64,000 nucleotides of DNA from Ghiorsea sp. (GTDB lineage Bacteria; Pseudomonadota; Zetaproteobacteria; Mariprofundales; Mariprofundaceae). The translations under genes were made by a program, and so were the position numbers. The notes below the pieces were generated by a model. That model had not been told where the DNA came from. It ran no database searches and was given only the letters and a program-made list of their open reading frames with translations. Position 1 is the first letter of the stretch. Each line of letters begins with the position of its first letter. This document shows positions 19,050 through 29,648 of this stretch, in pieces. The stretch is taken from positions 1 through 64,000 of the forward strand of contig JAUZSH010000029.1 of assembly GCA_030949605.1 (NCBI GenBank), read 5' to 3'.

Positions 19050-19663
19050 TACAGGTTTTTGTTGCTACTAGATATTTTTTTGATAAACTCTTCTATATTA
19101 TTCATCAAGTCAGAATGCTTCTTTATTCTACTATCATCCCAGTCCCACCATCTTGAATCTAATAACCTTTCAATAGTTTCATCATCAAATCTCTTGCGAA
19201 TAAATCTTGCCGGGTTCCCTGCCCATATTTCATATGCTTTTACATCTTTTGTAACAATTGACCCCATTCCGATAACTGCACCACTCCCTATAGTTATCCC
19301 ACTTTTAATTAAACAGTTAGACCCAATCCAAACATCATTCTTCACAACAGTCCTAGAAGTTGTTTCAAATGGGTGATTAAAAAAGTTCTTTTTCAATATG
19401 TTTTTCCCTTTCTGGAAAACCGGAGAGGTAGAAACCCATTCCAGAGGATGAGAAGCCCCTCCAATAATTACATTATCCGCAATTGAACAAAAGTTTCCAA
19501 TATCCGCATCAATGACTGTCGAATAGTTTCCTACATATGAATATTTTCCCATCGTTGTATCAACAATATGAGCAGCTGATGCCACTTTTGAACTACTATC
19601 AATACTTGAGTTTTTTATAGCTGGTATTTGTACTTTTTTAAATATCTTTGCTAATAAATACAT
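19049..19663 (-). CDS. Hexapeptide-repeat acyltransferase (CatB/Vat-like)
   Basis: About 204-residue left-handed beta-helix acetyltransferase. Hexapeptide repeats include VVKNDVWIGSNCLIKSGITIGSGAVIGMGSIVTKDV, and the segment IIGGASHPLEW supplies the active-site His. The C-terminal IWAGNPARFIRKRF is family-typical. ATG 19663 follows GGGGAGTGAA and is preferred to the upstream in-frame start. Its likely role is O- or N-acetylation of a glycan sugar. It overlaps the wzy start by 1 bp. Confidence 0.88.
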   Translation of the reverse strand: MYLLAKIFKKVQIPAIKNSSIDSSSKVASAAHIVDTTMGKYSYVGNYSTVIDADIGNFCSIADNVIIGGASHPLEWVSTSPVFQKGKNILKKNFFNHPFETTSRTVVKNDVWIGSNCLIKSGITIGSGAVIGMGSIVTKDVKAYEIWAGNPARFIRKRFDDETIERLLDSRWWDWDDSRIKKHSDLMNNIEEFIKKISSSNKNL

Positions 19664-19695
19664 TTCACTCCCCCCACACATCCCTTTAATCCTTT

Positions 19696-20555
19696 TCAGC
19701 TCTTAAATAGTTCATGAAAATCAACTTTAGGGAAAGCATCAACATATGAGTTTGCATTTGCATTTGCATTGTAAATATTACTTTTTAACTTTTGCAGTTG
19801 TTTGTACTTATAGAATATTTTTGAATGTATCTGCATATGATACAAACTATCTAGCTTAAGCCTCTTGAACCTTTCTGCTGTTGTATCTTCAAAATACTTA
19901 TTATACTTTTCATTATCAAAATACCCGCCACCTTCAAACCAATTATGATCGAAACCCAGTATATAATTTTCTTTAAAGCCTAAATATAACGCTACGCTAA
20001 TGGCTAATTCCGACACGGAAGCACCTTTTTCTAAATATTTCAGGTCAATTTCTGATATATTTCCACCATCATAATACTCCATCTGATACCAATATATTTC
20101 TTTGTTCTTAAAAAAGGTTATACTTATCTAAAAACGGCTTATCACCAGCATCCATGAACATTATCGTTGAATCAATAAGTGTCTCGTCCATAGCTCTTAA
20201 CCAGTTAATAAATTTCTTTTCTTCCATAACCTTACCATGTAAACCAAAAACAGAGTTTACTAGGTAATATTTTGGGTTAATAATATGTATTAATTCATGT
20301 GTGAAAAAACCCGCAACTGCAATCGATACCTCACCACTTAAAAGTTTCAAATTTTGCTCGTTTGTTGAAGCGCCTGTCCCTAGAAGAAAACAGCGATTGT
20401 TCGCTTCAATATTCTTTAATTCTATATTTTTTTTTAAACAGCCTTTGGTCATTTCTATAATAGTTTCGCGCTCTTTCCCCAAGCTTCAACAGCAGCGTTT
20501 TGAGTTTCTTAGGGATAACCCAATCTAATATATCTTTTATTTGTTCATTGGTCAT
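19696..20555 (-). pseudogene. DUF115/Maf-like protein, candidate nonulosonate transferase, two frameshifts
   Basis: Reconstructed from three frames: MTNEQIKDILDWVIP from ATG 20555, then CFLLGTGASTNEQNLKLLSG from 20108-20482, then ELAISVALYLGFKENYILGF from 19696-20082. The joins are at T9 (20427-20435) and A6 (20110-20115), where one base fewer restores about 286 residues. The GTGAS nucleotide-binding-like start and YILGFDHNW are reminiscent of DUF115 (Maf-type) and GT42-like proteins, some of which transfer pseudaminic or sialic acid. Placement beside the pse genes supports that; the function is inferred. Confidence 0.65.
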
Positions 20556-20556
20556 A

Positions 20557-21792
20557 TTAATTCCTCAATAATTTCACATACATAAATGTAAAGCTACTTC
20601 TCGCAAAAATAATTATTAAACATGCATGAAGTAAGGAAACACTATATTCATTAAGCAGGTATACTGCTAAAGCAAACGAAATTACTTCTACTACGAATAA
20701 CGACATCGTAAAACTTTTGTACGTATCGCTAACATAAATATATACATCGCTAACATATTTAAACGATGATATCCAAAAAATAAGTATCGCATATGGCATC
20801 ACAACAAAGATATTTAAAGCTTTAGCATCTAAAATTCCCAAATCTTGATTTATATATAAAATAATTTGATAAACCAAATAAGCCAATGCGGCTAGAAGAG
20901 AGTAAATAATTAATATTCTTTTTGAAAAAACATAGGCATCATTTTTATTTTCATTGTAAAGTTGTCTAACTTTAGGAGAATAAACTTGATTAATACCGTT
21001 AGCTAACATCAAAAATATACCTAATAAATTAATTAGGTAGCCATACTCAATAGTTTTTTCCTCTGTTGAAATAAGCTTTCCTATATTTAAAAATCCATAT
21101 GACCCTAACCATCCAAAAAAGGCAATAATAAACAAAAATTTTGATCTCGTTAAATACTCTTTCAAAAAAGATGTATCTACTTTGAAATGAACAAGGAACA
21201 CATCCTCTTTAAACATCAAGTATATAAAAGCAAAAAAGTAGCCCGTAGTTTTCCCTATAAAAAAACCAGCTATTGGATCTTCTAGCCATAAAACTCCACC
21301 AAGAGCGCCTAAAAAAGACAAAAAGAATGGCATGGACTTAAAATAAATTGCTTTAGCATGATTCCCATGCAGCTGCTGGTATAGGGACAAGAACTTAAAA
21401 AAAACGAAGAAAAATATATTAATTGGTATTGCTAAGTATGTAAATAATGATTCGTATTCAAAATACTGATAGAGATATGATTTTGCTATCAAAATCATAA
21501 TCAAGAGCAATAGGCATGATAAAAAAGTTATTGTTAATATGGTAGAGTATATATTTGACTGCCGATACCTATCTTTGATGGTGTAAAGCACTTCACTATA
21601 GTTGCTCGCATACAAAATCGGTAAAAATGTCTCAAGTGATATCAATAGCATGAAAATCAAATATGTTGCAGGAGGTAACGCATAGGCAACATACAGCAAT
21701 ATCAATAGACTTCCACCCTTTGATAAACCTTCAAAAAGCATGTACAGTATAGAGTATTTCACAAATTTTTTAGAACCTGTCCCCAAACTCAT
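20557..21792 (-). CDS. Wzx-like polysaccharide flippase
   Basis: 411-residue membrane protein with about 12 hydrophobic segments spread over its length, of the MOP/Wzx type that moves Und-PP-linked repeat units across the inner membrane. The sequence is too diverged for a name beyond flippase. The N-terminus (TGSKKFVKYSILYMLFEGLSKGG) with the Lys/Gly-rich first loop is typical. It overlaps the frame-corrected end of pseI by 23 bp. Very A+T-rich and rich in Tyr/Ile/Phe, like the rest of 17.9-22 kb. Confidence 0.8.
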   Translation of the reverse strand: MSLGTGSKKFVKYSILYMLFEGLSKGGSLLILLYVAYALPPATYLIFMLLISLETFLPILYASNYSEVLYTIKDRYRQSNIYSTILTITFLSCLLLLIMILIAKSYLYQYFEYESLFTYLAIPINIFFFVFFKFLSLYQQLHGNHAKAIYFKSMPFFLSFLGALGGVLWLEDPIAGFFIGKTTGYFFAFIYLMFKEDVFLVHFKVDTSFLKEYLTRSKFLFIIAFFGWLGSYGFLNIGKLISTEEKTIEYGYLINLLGIFLMLANGINQVYSPKVRQLYNENKNDAYVFSKRILIIYSLLAALAYLVYQIILYINQDLGILDAKALNIFVVMPYAILIFWISSFKYVSDVYIYVSDTYKSFTMSLFVVEVISFALAVYLLNEYSVSLLHACLIIIFARSSFTFMYVKLLRN

Positions 21793-22803
21793 AATCTCTA
21801 TCAGCCTTTTTCCCTAACATATCTTTTATATGCTTGGGGTGCATCCCATAACCTGGTCTTACGCTTCGAATATTTTCTTCTGTAAAGACATCGCCTTTCT
21901 TAATGTCTTGTGACACATAGAGGCTGCGTGAGAACTGCCGTGACTTTTCTTTTTATCCGTCATCGAGTAATCAACTTTTCCAAGTAGTTTTTCCGTATCA
22001 CGTATTGCTTGCACCATCCCCGAAAACTCAGCTTTATCCATTGAAAAATCAGCATCAGCCCCGCCAATAGATTTATCTAAAATAAAGTGCTTCTCAACAA
22101 CTCTCGCACCAAGCGTTACTGCAACTATAGGAGCTGTCGCACCAAGCGTGTGATCTGAAAAGCCACTGATTACGCCAAAAGTCTCAGCTAAATTGGGAAT
22201 GGTTCTTAAATTTGCATCTTCTAATGCTGCGGGATACGCAGATGTACATTTAAGCAATATAATATTGTCATTTCCTTCAGCTCTGCAAATATCAACAGCA
22301 TCTTGAATCTCATCAATCGTTGCGATGCCCGTAGAAATAATGATGGGTTTTCCTTTAGACGCAGTATATCGAATAAGTTCGTAATCGGTTATTTCAAATG
22401 AGGCAATTTTATACGCTGTTGGATCAAATTGCTCTAAGAAGTCCACTGCACTTTTATCAAATGGCGAGGAAAAAATATCTATATCAATTGCTCTAGCATA
22501 ATCAAACAACTCTTGATGCCATTCCCATGGTAGGTGCGCCTCTTTATATAAGTCATAAAGTCTTTTATTATCCCAGAGTGTCCCCCCCTTAATGATAAAA
22601 TCATCTTTATCACTATCAAGTGTTATGGTATCTGCTGTATACGTCTGTAGCTTAATCGCATTAGCACCTATCTCTTTGGCAGCCATAATTGTTTCTTTGG
22701 CAATGTTTATATCTCCGCCATGATTTGCACTAAGTTCTGCAATGATAAACACACCACCAGAATCAAAATTAAAGGTACCTATTTTCAATTGTCTAACTCT
22801 CAA
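21770..22803 (-). pseudogene. pseI: Pseudaminic acid synthase PseI, 3' frameshift
   Basis: NeuB-family TIM-barrel synthase condensing PEP with the 6-deoxy-AltdiNAc sugar. FIIAELSANHGGDINIAKETI, KLQTYTADT, SSPFDKSAVDFLEQF and LLKCTSAYPA are all present and favour PseI over NeuB. Read as is, the frame stops at 21859 after KKKSHGSS. One extra base at TTTT 21945-21948 restores the C-terminal SAF domain (SRSLYVSQDIKKGDVFTEEN, then RPGYGMHPKHIKDMLGKKA) to a stop at 21770, about 344 residues, the family length. The start codon is TTG 22803, or possibly TTG 22788. Confidence 0.88.
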
Positions 22804-22805
22804 TT

Positions 22806-23324
22806 TTACAGGATATCGATACCATCTATTGCAGAAGCTTGTAAATCGTTATTACTCGTTTCTTCAGTAAGTTGAGCTACTCTTTATGGTATAATTTAAC
22901 GTGCAGATTTGTTATCTTCGCAAGACTTTCAGCAACTATTTCTTTCCAACTTTAATGTTGAACGCGCATAATCTATAGAACTGATAACCCATTATAGAGA
23001 CCTCCAACACATTTCATTATAAGCTCTGGCTTGTTGCTCTATATAGCCCAATTCAGCTCATAGTCCTTTTAACTAAAGGCTTATCTTTGTCAGACTAACA
23101 ACACCTAGACCCTGACCATTCCTCTTCAATAGATAGTGAACACGGTCACTTCATTTTCTTTCTAACAGCCTCTAAATATAGGTGCACAGCATGTTACCTT
23201 TATGGCACGCAATCATGATCATTCTGTAGTAAACGATCCATTTTCAGTAACTTTGAGGAATAATTTCATGGCCACGCAATATGAAACAAGTATCGTATGT
23301 TAGGTCGCTCCATGGATAAATCAT
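22806..23324 (-). pseudogene. Degenerate region at the pseH position
   Basis: About 515 bp with no intact reading frame, between pseG and pseI where pseH (a GNAT acetyltransferase) would complete the pathway. An ATG overlaps the pseG stop (ATGA at 23324). Short coding-like stretches appear in shifting frames: MERPNIRYLFHIAWP near 23300, SIEEEWSG near 23125, and LTEETSNNDLQASAIDGID ending in a stop at 22806. This fits a gene broken by several indels. Homology to PseH is suggested mainly by position and size, so the identity is weak. Confidence 0.35.
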
Positions 23325-24256
23325 ATAGAGTTCAACCTCACAGGTTCAATTTTCAATGCCTCAATTAGCTGACCAAGCTTATCCTTGAATACCTCAACAT
23401 CAAATGTACCCATTGCCAAATAGCCATTACGCATTAAATACTCACACATTTTACTTTGATTGTCCGCTGTCTTAATGGCAATAAATGGCAACCTCATATA
23501 AGCGGCCTCATTCACAATAACGCTAGGAGTAAGAATAGCCAAATCGACTTTATTCATTAGTTTTGCCATACAATCCGTATTAAGGTGAATAGTAATATTT
23601 TCTCTTTTTTCCGCATATTTATACAACGCTATTAAATGTTTGTTCGCTGTCGTTGTCACAACATGTGTGTGGATACTTGGAAAACACTCAATAATCTTTA
23701 GAATATCTATATTTTTATTCTCTGTATCTGCACCACCCATAGCAATCATAATACTCTCTACTTCAAGATGATAAGATCTTTTTTCACACCTTTCTATTCT
23801 AAATTCTTCCCTTAAAAGCGTGTATTCAGCGCCACACCTGATTTCACAGTTATTAGGAACTAGCCTCCTATAGCGCAAAGGATCTGCGTATATATTATGA
23901 TTCAGTAAAATATCACAATGATGTTTCTCATAGGTGTCATCCAAAACCAATAGTTTTATGTCAGCTCTTTCTTTCAACTCTTTCTCAAACTCATAATCAA
24001 TCTTGTAATGGTCAATCACAACTAAATCGATTGAATAGCATTTAATTAACCCTATTAGCTCATCTAAATCATTGGACTGCAACAGTTCAATATCAAAACC
24101 ACTTGCCTTGATGGTGTGATTAATATTTCCTGGCAAGTCTTGCGTTGCAAAAAGAATATTCTCACCCTCAAACTGAGCCGCAAGAACCAAGTCTCTCATG
24201 ATGTGACCCGTACCTATAGTTGATGAAGAATCAGCCCTAAAAAGAATGTTTTTCAT
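23321..24256 (-). CDS. pseG: PseG, UDP-sugar hydrolase of pseudaminic acid synthesis
   Basis: 311-residue GT-B-like hydrolase that removes UDP from UDP-2,4-diacetamido-2,4,6-trideoxy-L-altrose. The start FRADSSSTIGTGHIMRDLVLAAQF contains the conserved GxGHxxR loop; VVIDHYKID and AMGGADTENKN are also family motifs. It overlaps pseF by 4 bp (ATGA). Complete. Confidence 0.92.
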   Translation of the reverse strand: MKNILFRADSSSTIGTGHIMRDLVLAAQFEGENILFATQDLPGNINHTIKASGFDIELLQSNDLDELIGLIKCYSIDLVVIDHYKIDYEFEKELKERADIKLLVLDDTYEKHHCDILLNHNIYADPLRYRRLVPNNCEIRCGAEYTLLREEFRIERCEKRSYHLEVESIMIAMGGADTENKNIDILKIIECFPSIHTHVVTTTANKHLIALYKYAEKRENITIHLNTDCMAKLMNKVDLAILTPSVIVNEAAYMRLPFIAIKTADNQSKMCEYLMRNGYLAMGTFDVEVFKDKLGQLIEALKIEPVRLNSI

Positions 24257-24951
24257 TTGCTTCTTTCTTGCTCTTCAAGAACCTTATATAAAATCTCAGC
24301 GCGTTGCCAATCTTCTAAAGTGTCTATGTCTTGAACTAAATATCTTGGCAGGATAATTGGAATACTCGCCTTACCAAACATGGTTTCAGTCGTTTTTTCA
24401 CAAGCCTTTGCCCAGTAGAATTGACCAGCATCTTGATAGGCTTCAGGTAAGTCCTGACTTCTGGTGCCATAGTTTTCTGGCCAAAACATCTCACACCTTT
24501 CATCAGGCGTGACTTTAAAAGTTCTGTGGATTGGAAATGGCATTGAGGTCGCAGAAAAAGCGTGGGCCGCATCAGAGTGCATCAGCTTTTCAAAACCTTC
24601 TTTTAAATATACTGACTGTAACAATGGTGCTGTTGCATAGATTGTACAAACATAGTCGTACTTCTCACCCTTCTTTTCTAACCACTGAAGAGCATGCGTC
24701 ACCACGTCAGATGTGCCTGTGAAATCATCAGCAAGCTCTTTTGGCCTTATAAATGGAACCTCTGCCCCATAGCTTTTTGCAACACTTGCAATCTCTTCAT
24801 CATCCGTGGTTACAACTACCTTATCAAACAACCCTGAGTCTATTGCTGTTTGAATAGAATAGGCAATTAAAGGCTTTCCACAAAAATCTTTGATGTTTTT
24901 CCGTGGGATTCTTTTGCTCCCCCCTCTAGCTGGAATAATCGCGATATTCAT
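24253..24951 (-). CDS. pseF: PseF, CMP-pseudaminic acid cytidylyltransferase
   Basis: 232-residue nucleotidyltransferase: IIPARGGSKRIPRKNIKDFCGKP (CTP loop), VVVTTDDEEIASVAK, FIRPKELADDFTGTSDVV, and a late DAGQFYW that is characteristic of PseF. It activates the nonulosonic acid as the CMP-sugar for a glycosyltransferase. It is separated from pseC by 49 bp. Confidence 0.92.
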   Translation of the reverse strand: MNIAIIPARGGSKRIPRKNIKDFCGKPLIAYSIQTAIDSGLFDKVVVTTDDEEIASVAKSYGAEVPFIRPKELADDFTGTSDVVTHALQWLEKKGEKYDYVCTIYATAPLLQSVYLKEGFEKLMHSDAAHAFSATSMPFPIHRTFKVTPDERCEMFWPENYGTRSQDLPEAYQDAGQFYWAKACEKTTETMFGKASIPIILPRYLVQDIDTLEDWQRAEILYKVLEEQERSK

Positions 24952-25000
24952 TCTAACACCACGCTTGCTTCCACCATATACTGAGCGGCTACAGTTTTCA

Positions 25001-26166
25001 TCATGCTATAGCTCGGCGGATTGATTCAATCACCCTATCTTGCATATCTTCTGTTAAACCAAAGTACACTGGTATACTGATGGTTTCAGAGTAATACTTT
25101 TCCGCTTCAGGGCAGTATCCTTTCTCAAAACCTAGCTTCTCATAATACGGCTGAAGATATACAGGAATATAGTGCAGGTTCACTAAAATTCCCGCCTCCC
25201 TTAAGAACTTATAAACTTCATGCTGTGTCTGCTTGATTTTATCAAATTGCAACCTAATTGGGTAAAGGTGATAACTAGAGTGGCTATCCTGTGATTGCCA
25301 TGGCGTAGTAATCGGAAAATCACTCAAAAGTTGATTATATCGCGATACCAAGCCATGTCGTTTTGCAATAAAATTATCTAGCCTAGCCATCTGACTCAGG
25401 CCAAGTGCGGCCTGAATATCAGTCATACGATAATTAAACCCCAAGTCGATTTGCTGATAGTTCCATATTTCCTGTTGCGGTCTTGAACACATATCTTCCG
25501 GGGAGGATGTAATGCCGTGGCTTCGTAACAGACGCATCTTATTTGCCAACTGGGCATCATTGGTTATAGCCATACCGCCCTCAGCAGTGGTAATGATCTT
25601 GACTGGATGAAAACTGAATACCGTTATATCACTATAGCGGCAATTGCCAATGGGCTCACTTTTGTATTTTCCACCAATCGCATGGGACGCATCTTCAATA
25701 ATTTTAAATCCATACTGTTGCCCCAATGCAAAGATTCCCGCCATGTCACAAGGCTGTCCACATAAATGCACGGGAATCACAACTTTAGGTAGTTTCCCCA
25801 CATCTTCCGCCAACTTCAGTTTGTTGGCTAAACATTCGACGCTCATATTGTATGTGCACGGATCAATATCAACGAAATCAACATCCGCACCACAGTAGAG
25901 TGCGCAGTTAGCGCTAGCCACAAAGGTTACTGGCGTAGTCCACACCACATCGCCCTTTCCCACACCCAAAGCTAAACAGGCCACGTGCAAGGCACTCGTC
26001 GCACTGTTTAATGCTACACCATTTTGTGCGCCACAATAGTCAGCCAAACACTTTTCAAATGCTGGCACTGCAGGTCCCTGTGTCAAATAATCAGACTGTA
26101 ATACATCCACAACGCTTTGAATATCTGACTCAGTTATATCCTGCCGACCATAGGGGATAGGGTTCA

Positions 26167-26167
<1 letters not shown>
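25001..26167 (-). CDS. pseC: PseC, UDP-4-amino-sugar aminotransferase
   Basis: 388-residue PLP-dependent DegT-family aminotransferase acting at C4 of the PseB product. IPYGRQDITESDIQSV at the start, GVALNSATSALHVACLALGVGKGD, EDASHAIGGKY, and FSFHPVKIITTAEGGMAIT with the Schiff-base Lys (HPVK) are present. Its ATG overlaps the pseB stop by one base. Complete. Confidence 0.93.
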
Positions 26168-27159
<992 letters not shown>

Positions 27160-27277
27160 TTACTCCACCTTGAATTACTTATCCTTATTGTACCAACCAC
27201 CTGACAGGGTCAAGTTTTTCAGCCAAATTACGTCTAAAAAGACTGTCTATGAAGCCACTTGCCTTAAAACCAGTCCC

Positions 27278-28563
27278 TTATAGGCGCCATACATCAAAAC
27301 CATTCTCTTCTAAGACTTTTTTATCGTATGCAGACTTCACATCCATAAAGGGCGCATTTTCTTTAACTTTTGTCGCAAGGTCACTTACCTTTATTGATAA
27401 TATACTATCATGCGGTACCGCAACGATAATTGCATCCACTTGAGAAACCTGCTTTAAGGTGATTAACTGAATACCATATTCTTTGCGCGCATCTTCAGTA
27501 TTTGCCACTGGATCAAGCACCTTCACTTTGACTTCATAAGATTCCAGCTCCTGAATAACATCAATCACCCTAGAGTTTCTCAGGCCCTCACAGTTCTCTT
27601 TAAAAGTAAGCCCTAAAACAAGAACAGATGCCCCTTTAATCTTACAATCAGCCTTAATCATCTGCTTTACAGTTTTGCCAGCAATAAACTTACCCATACC
27701 ATCATTAATTTGTCGCCCAGACAAAATAACATCTGGCTGATAACCCATCATCTCTGCCTTGTATGTTAAGCAATAAGGGTCAACACCTATGCAGTGACCA
27801 CCAACCAAGCCAGGTCGGAATGGTAAAAAATTCCACTTTGAACCCGCAGCTTCCAACACATCCAATGTGTCAATATCCATTTTATCAAAAACAATTGCCA
27901 GTTCATTCATCAGTGCAATATTCAAGTCACGCTGTGTATTTTCAATCACCTTCGCTGCCTCAGCAACTTTAATTGTTGCCGCACGAAAAACACCCGCTTC
28001 AATCACTTGCTCATAAAGCTCCGCAACCTGATTTAAGGTTTCTTCATCTTGCCCTGACACTACTTTCACAATCGTTTCAAGTTATGGACTTTATCGCCAG
28101 GGCTCACGCGCTCGGGAGAATAGCCAACTTTAAAATCTACCCCGCACTTTAAACCTGACTCTCGCTCTAAGATAGGTATACATATGTCTTCAGTAACACC
28201 TGGATACACCGTAGACTCAAAAATCACAACGGCTCCAAGCTTAAGATTTCTTCCTACAGCCTCTGTTGCTTTAATCACAGGTGTTAAATCAGGTTGGTGC
28301 GCACTATCCACTGGTGTAGGTACAGCCGCCACCACAAAAGAAGCTTTAGAAATATCCGCCGCATCTGTTGTGTAGGTCAACTGCTCCGCCTTATTAAACA
28401 GTTCTTTTTCCATCTCACCCGTTGGATCATAACCTTCGCAATAGGCATCTACTTTCTCTTGTGAAATCTCAAAACCAATTGTTGGTATCACCCGACCAAA
28501 AGCTAACGCCAATGGTAAACCAACATAACCAAGCCCAATGACAGCAACAGTCGCTCCTTTCAC
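27278..28563 (-). pseudogene. WbpA-like nucleotide-sugar dehydrogenase, second copy, frameshifted
   Basis: UDP-GlcNAc/UDP-Glc 6-dehydrogenase family (WbpA/TviB type) read in two pieces, 28066-28563 (AVIGLGYVGLPLALAFGRV) and 27278-28069 (with the catalytic-Cys motif GGHCIGVDPYCL). One extra A opposite TTT at 28075-28077 would join LKTIVKVVSGQDEETLN. The product is very similar throughout to the intact paralogue at 29649-30935. The GTG start 28563 overlaps the stop of the Wzz gene. A paralogue under relaxed selection or a sequencing indel are both possible. Confidence 0.87.
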
Positions 28564-29621
28564 AATATCTTTCCTTTTATCTCTTTACTGGCACCGCCCT
28601 CAGCACTCCTAATAAAAGCAACTACCACACCCAACAAAAACCCCATCAACCCCGCCAAAATAATGATGAGCATTCTCTTTGGCTTAATAGGCTTTTCAGG
28701 CACAATCGCCTTTTGATCAAAATAGAAAGGCTTTATTTTATCCCCTTGAATACTCACCGCCCCAAGTGAGGCCATCTTCTCTTCCAAGTCACGCAGCCCT
28801 TTAATAAAAGGAGCATCATCTTGACGGCTTTTTAACACCTTGATTTCTGCCTTCAATGCATTTGGACTAAGCAGATACAAGGGTAGTTCCTTAGTATTAA
28901 CAGCGATGCTATTCAAACGCTTAACCTGCTGGTCTTGCTCACTTAAAGACTGTGTAACACTTAAGGCTTCCTGCAAAATAATAATACGGTCTTCTCGCCG
29001 ATCCTTAGCCAAAGTTTTCTTACCAAGTATTAAATCTTCAACACTGGTCTCCAGAGACTTTACTTTACCCTCAACTTCACCCACTAAGCGCTTTCTAACG
29101 ATATTCGCTGTCTCTTCAACAAACACATTCACCCACTGAGCCATCAACTTGGGATCCTCACCTTCAAGAGAAACAGAAACAAAACCCTCCTCTTCTTTCT
29201 TTTTTACATTTTGATTAACCAAGAGCTTTTTACTAAACCTCTCTTCAAAAAAGGTGTCAGGATTATCACCCTCTTTTAAACCTAACTGCTTTGCAACACT
29301 ATAACTCTCATAAAACCCCCTGCGAACAGACTTCGACTTAAGGGACTGAATAAATAAACGATACACGTCTTCAGATTCATAATGAGATAGGCGCTCTGAA
29401 CTACGTGAACGATCCAATACTGGCACATTCAAAGGTTGAATATCTTTTTGACTTGGCGGCAGCAAAAAAGCTTCCACCTTATATATTGGTGTTGCCAATG
29501 ACACATAAGCCAAGGCTAACAGCACAGCAACCAACCAAACAGCACCAATCACCACCTTCTGTTTCACCAACACTTCCCACAGGTCTACTAAACTAATTTC
29601 ACCTTGCTTTACTTCTACCAC
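28560..29621 (-). CDS. Wzz-family chain-length determinant
   Basis: 353-residue polysaccharide co-polymerase with N- and C-terminal TM helices (about 27-47, AVWLVAVLLALAYVSLATPIYK, and about 325-345, MLIIILAGLMGFLLGVVVAFI) around a helical periplasmic domain with coiled-coil character. The Pro-rich VPEKPIKPKR before TM2 is typical. No tyrosine-kinase domain, so it belongs with Wzy-dependent assembly. It sits between the two WbpA-like paralogues. Confidence 0.88.
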   Translation of the reverse strand: MVEVKQGEISLVDLWEVLVKQKVVIGAVWLVAVLLALAYVSLATPIYKVEAFLLPPSQKDIQPLNVPVLDRSRSSERLSHYESEDVYRLFIQSLKSKSVRRGFYESYSVAKQLGLKEGDNPDTFFEERFSKKLLVNQNVKKKEEEGFVSVSLEGEDPKLMAQWVNVFVEETANIVRKRLVGEVEGKVKSLETSVEDLILGKKTLAKDRREDRIIILQEALSVTQSLSEQDQQVKRLNSIAVNTKELPLYLLSPNALKAEIKVLKSRQDDAPFIKGLRDLEEKMASLGAVSIQGDKIKPFYFDQKAIVPEKPIKPKRMLIIILAGLMGFLLGVVVAFIRSAEGGASKEIKGKIL

Positions 29622-29648
29622 TTCATACCCCCAAGCCCTAGAAACATA

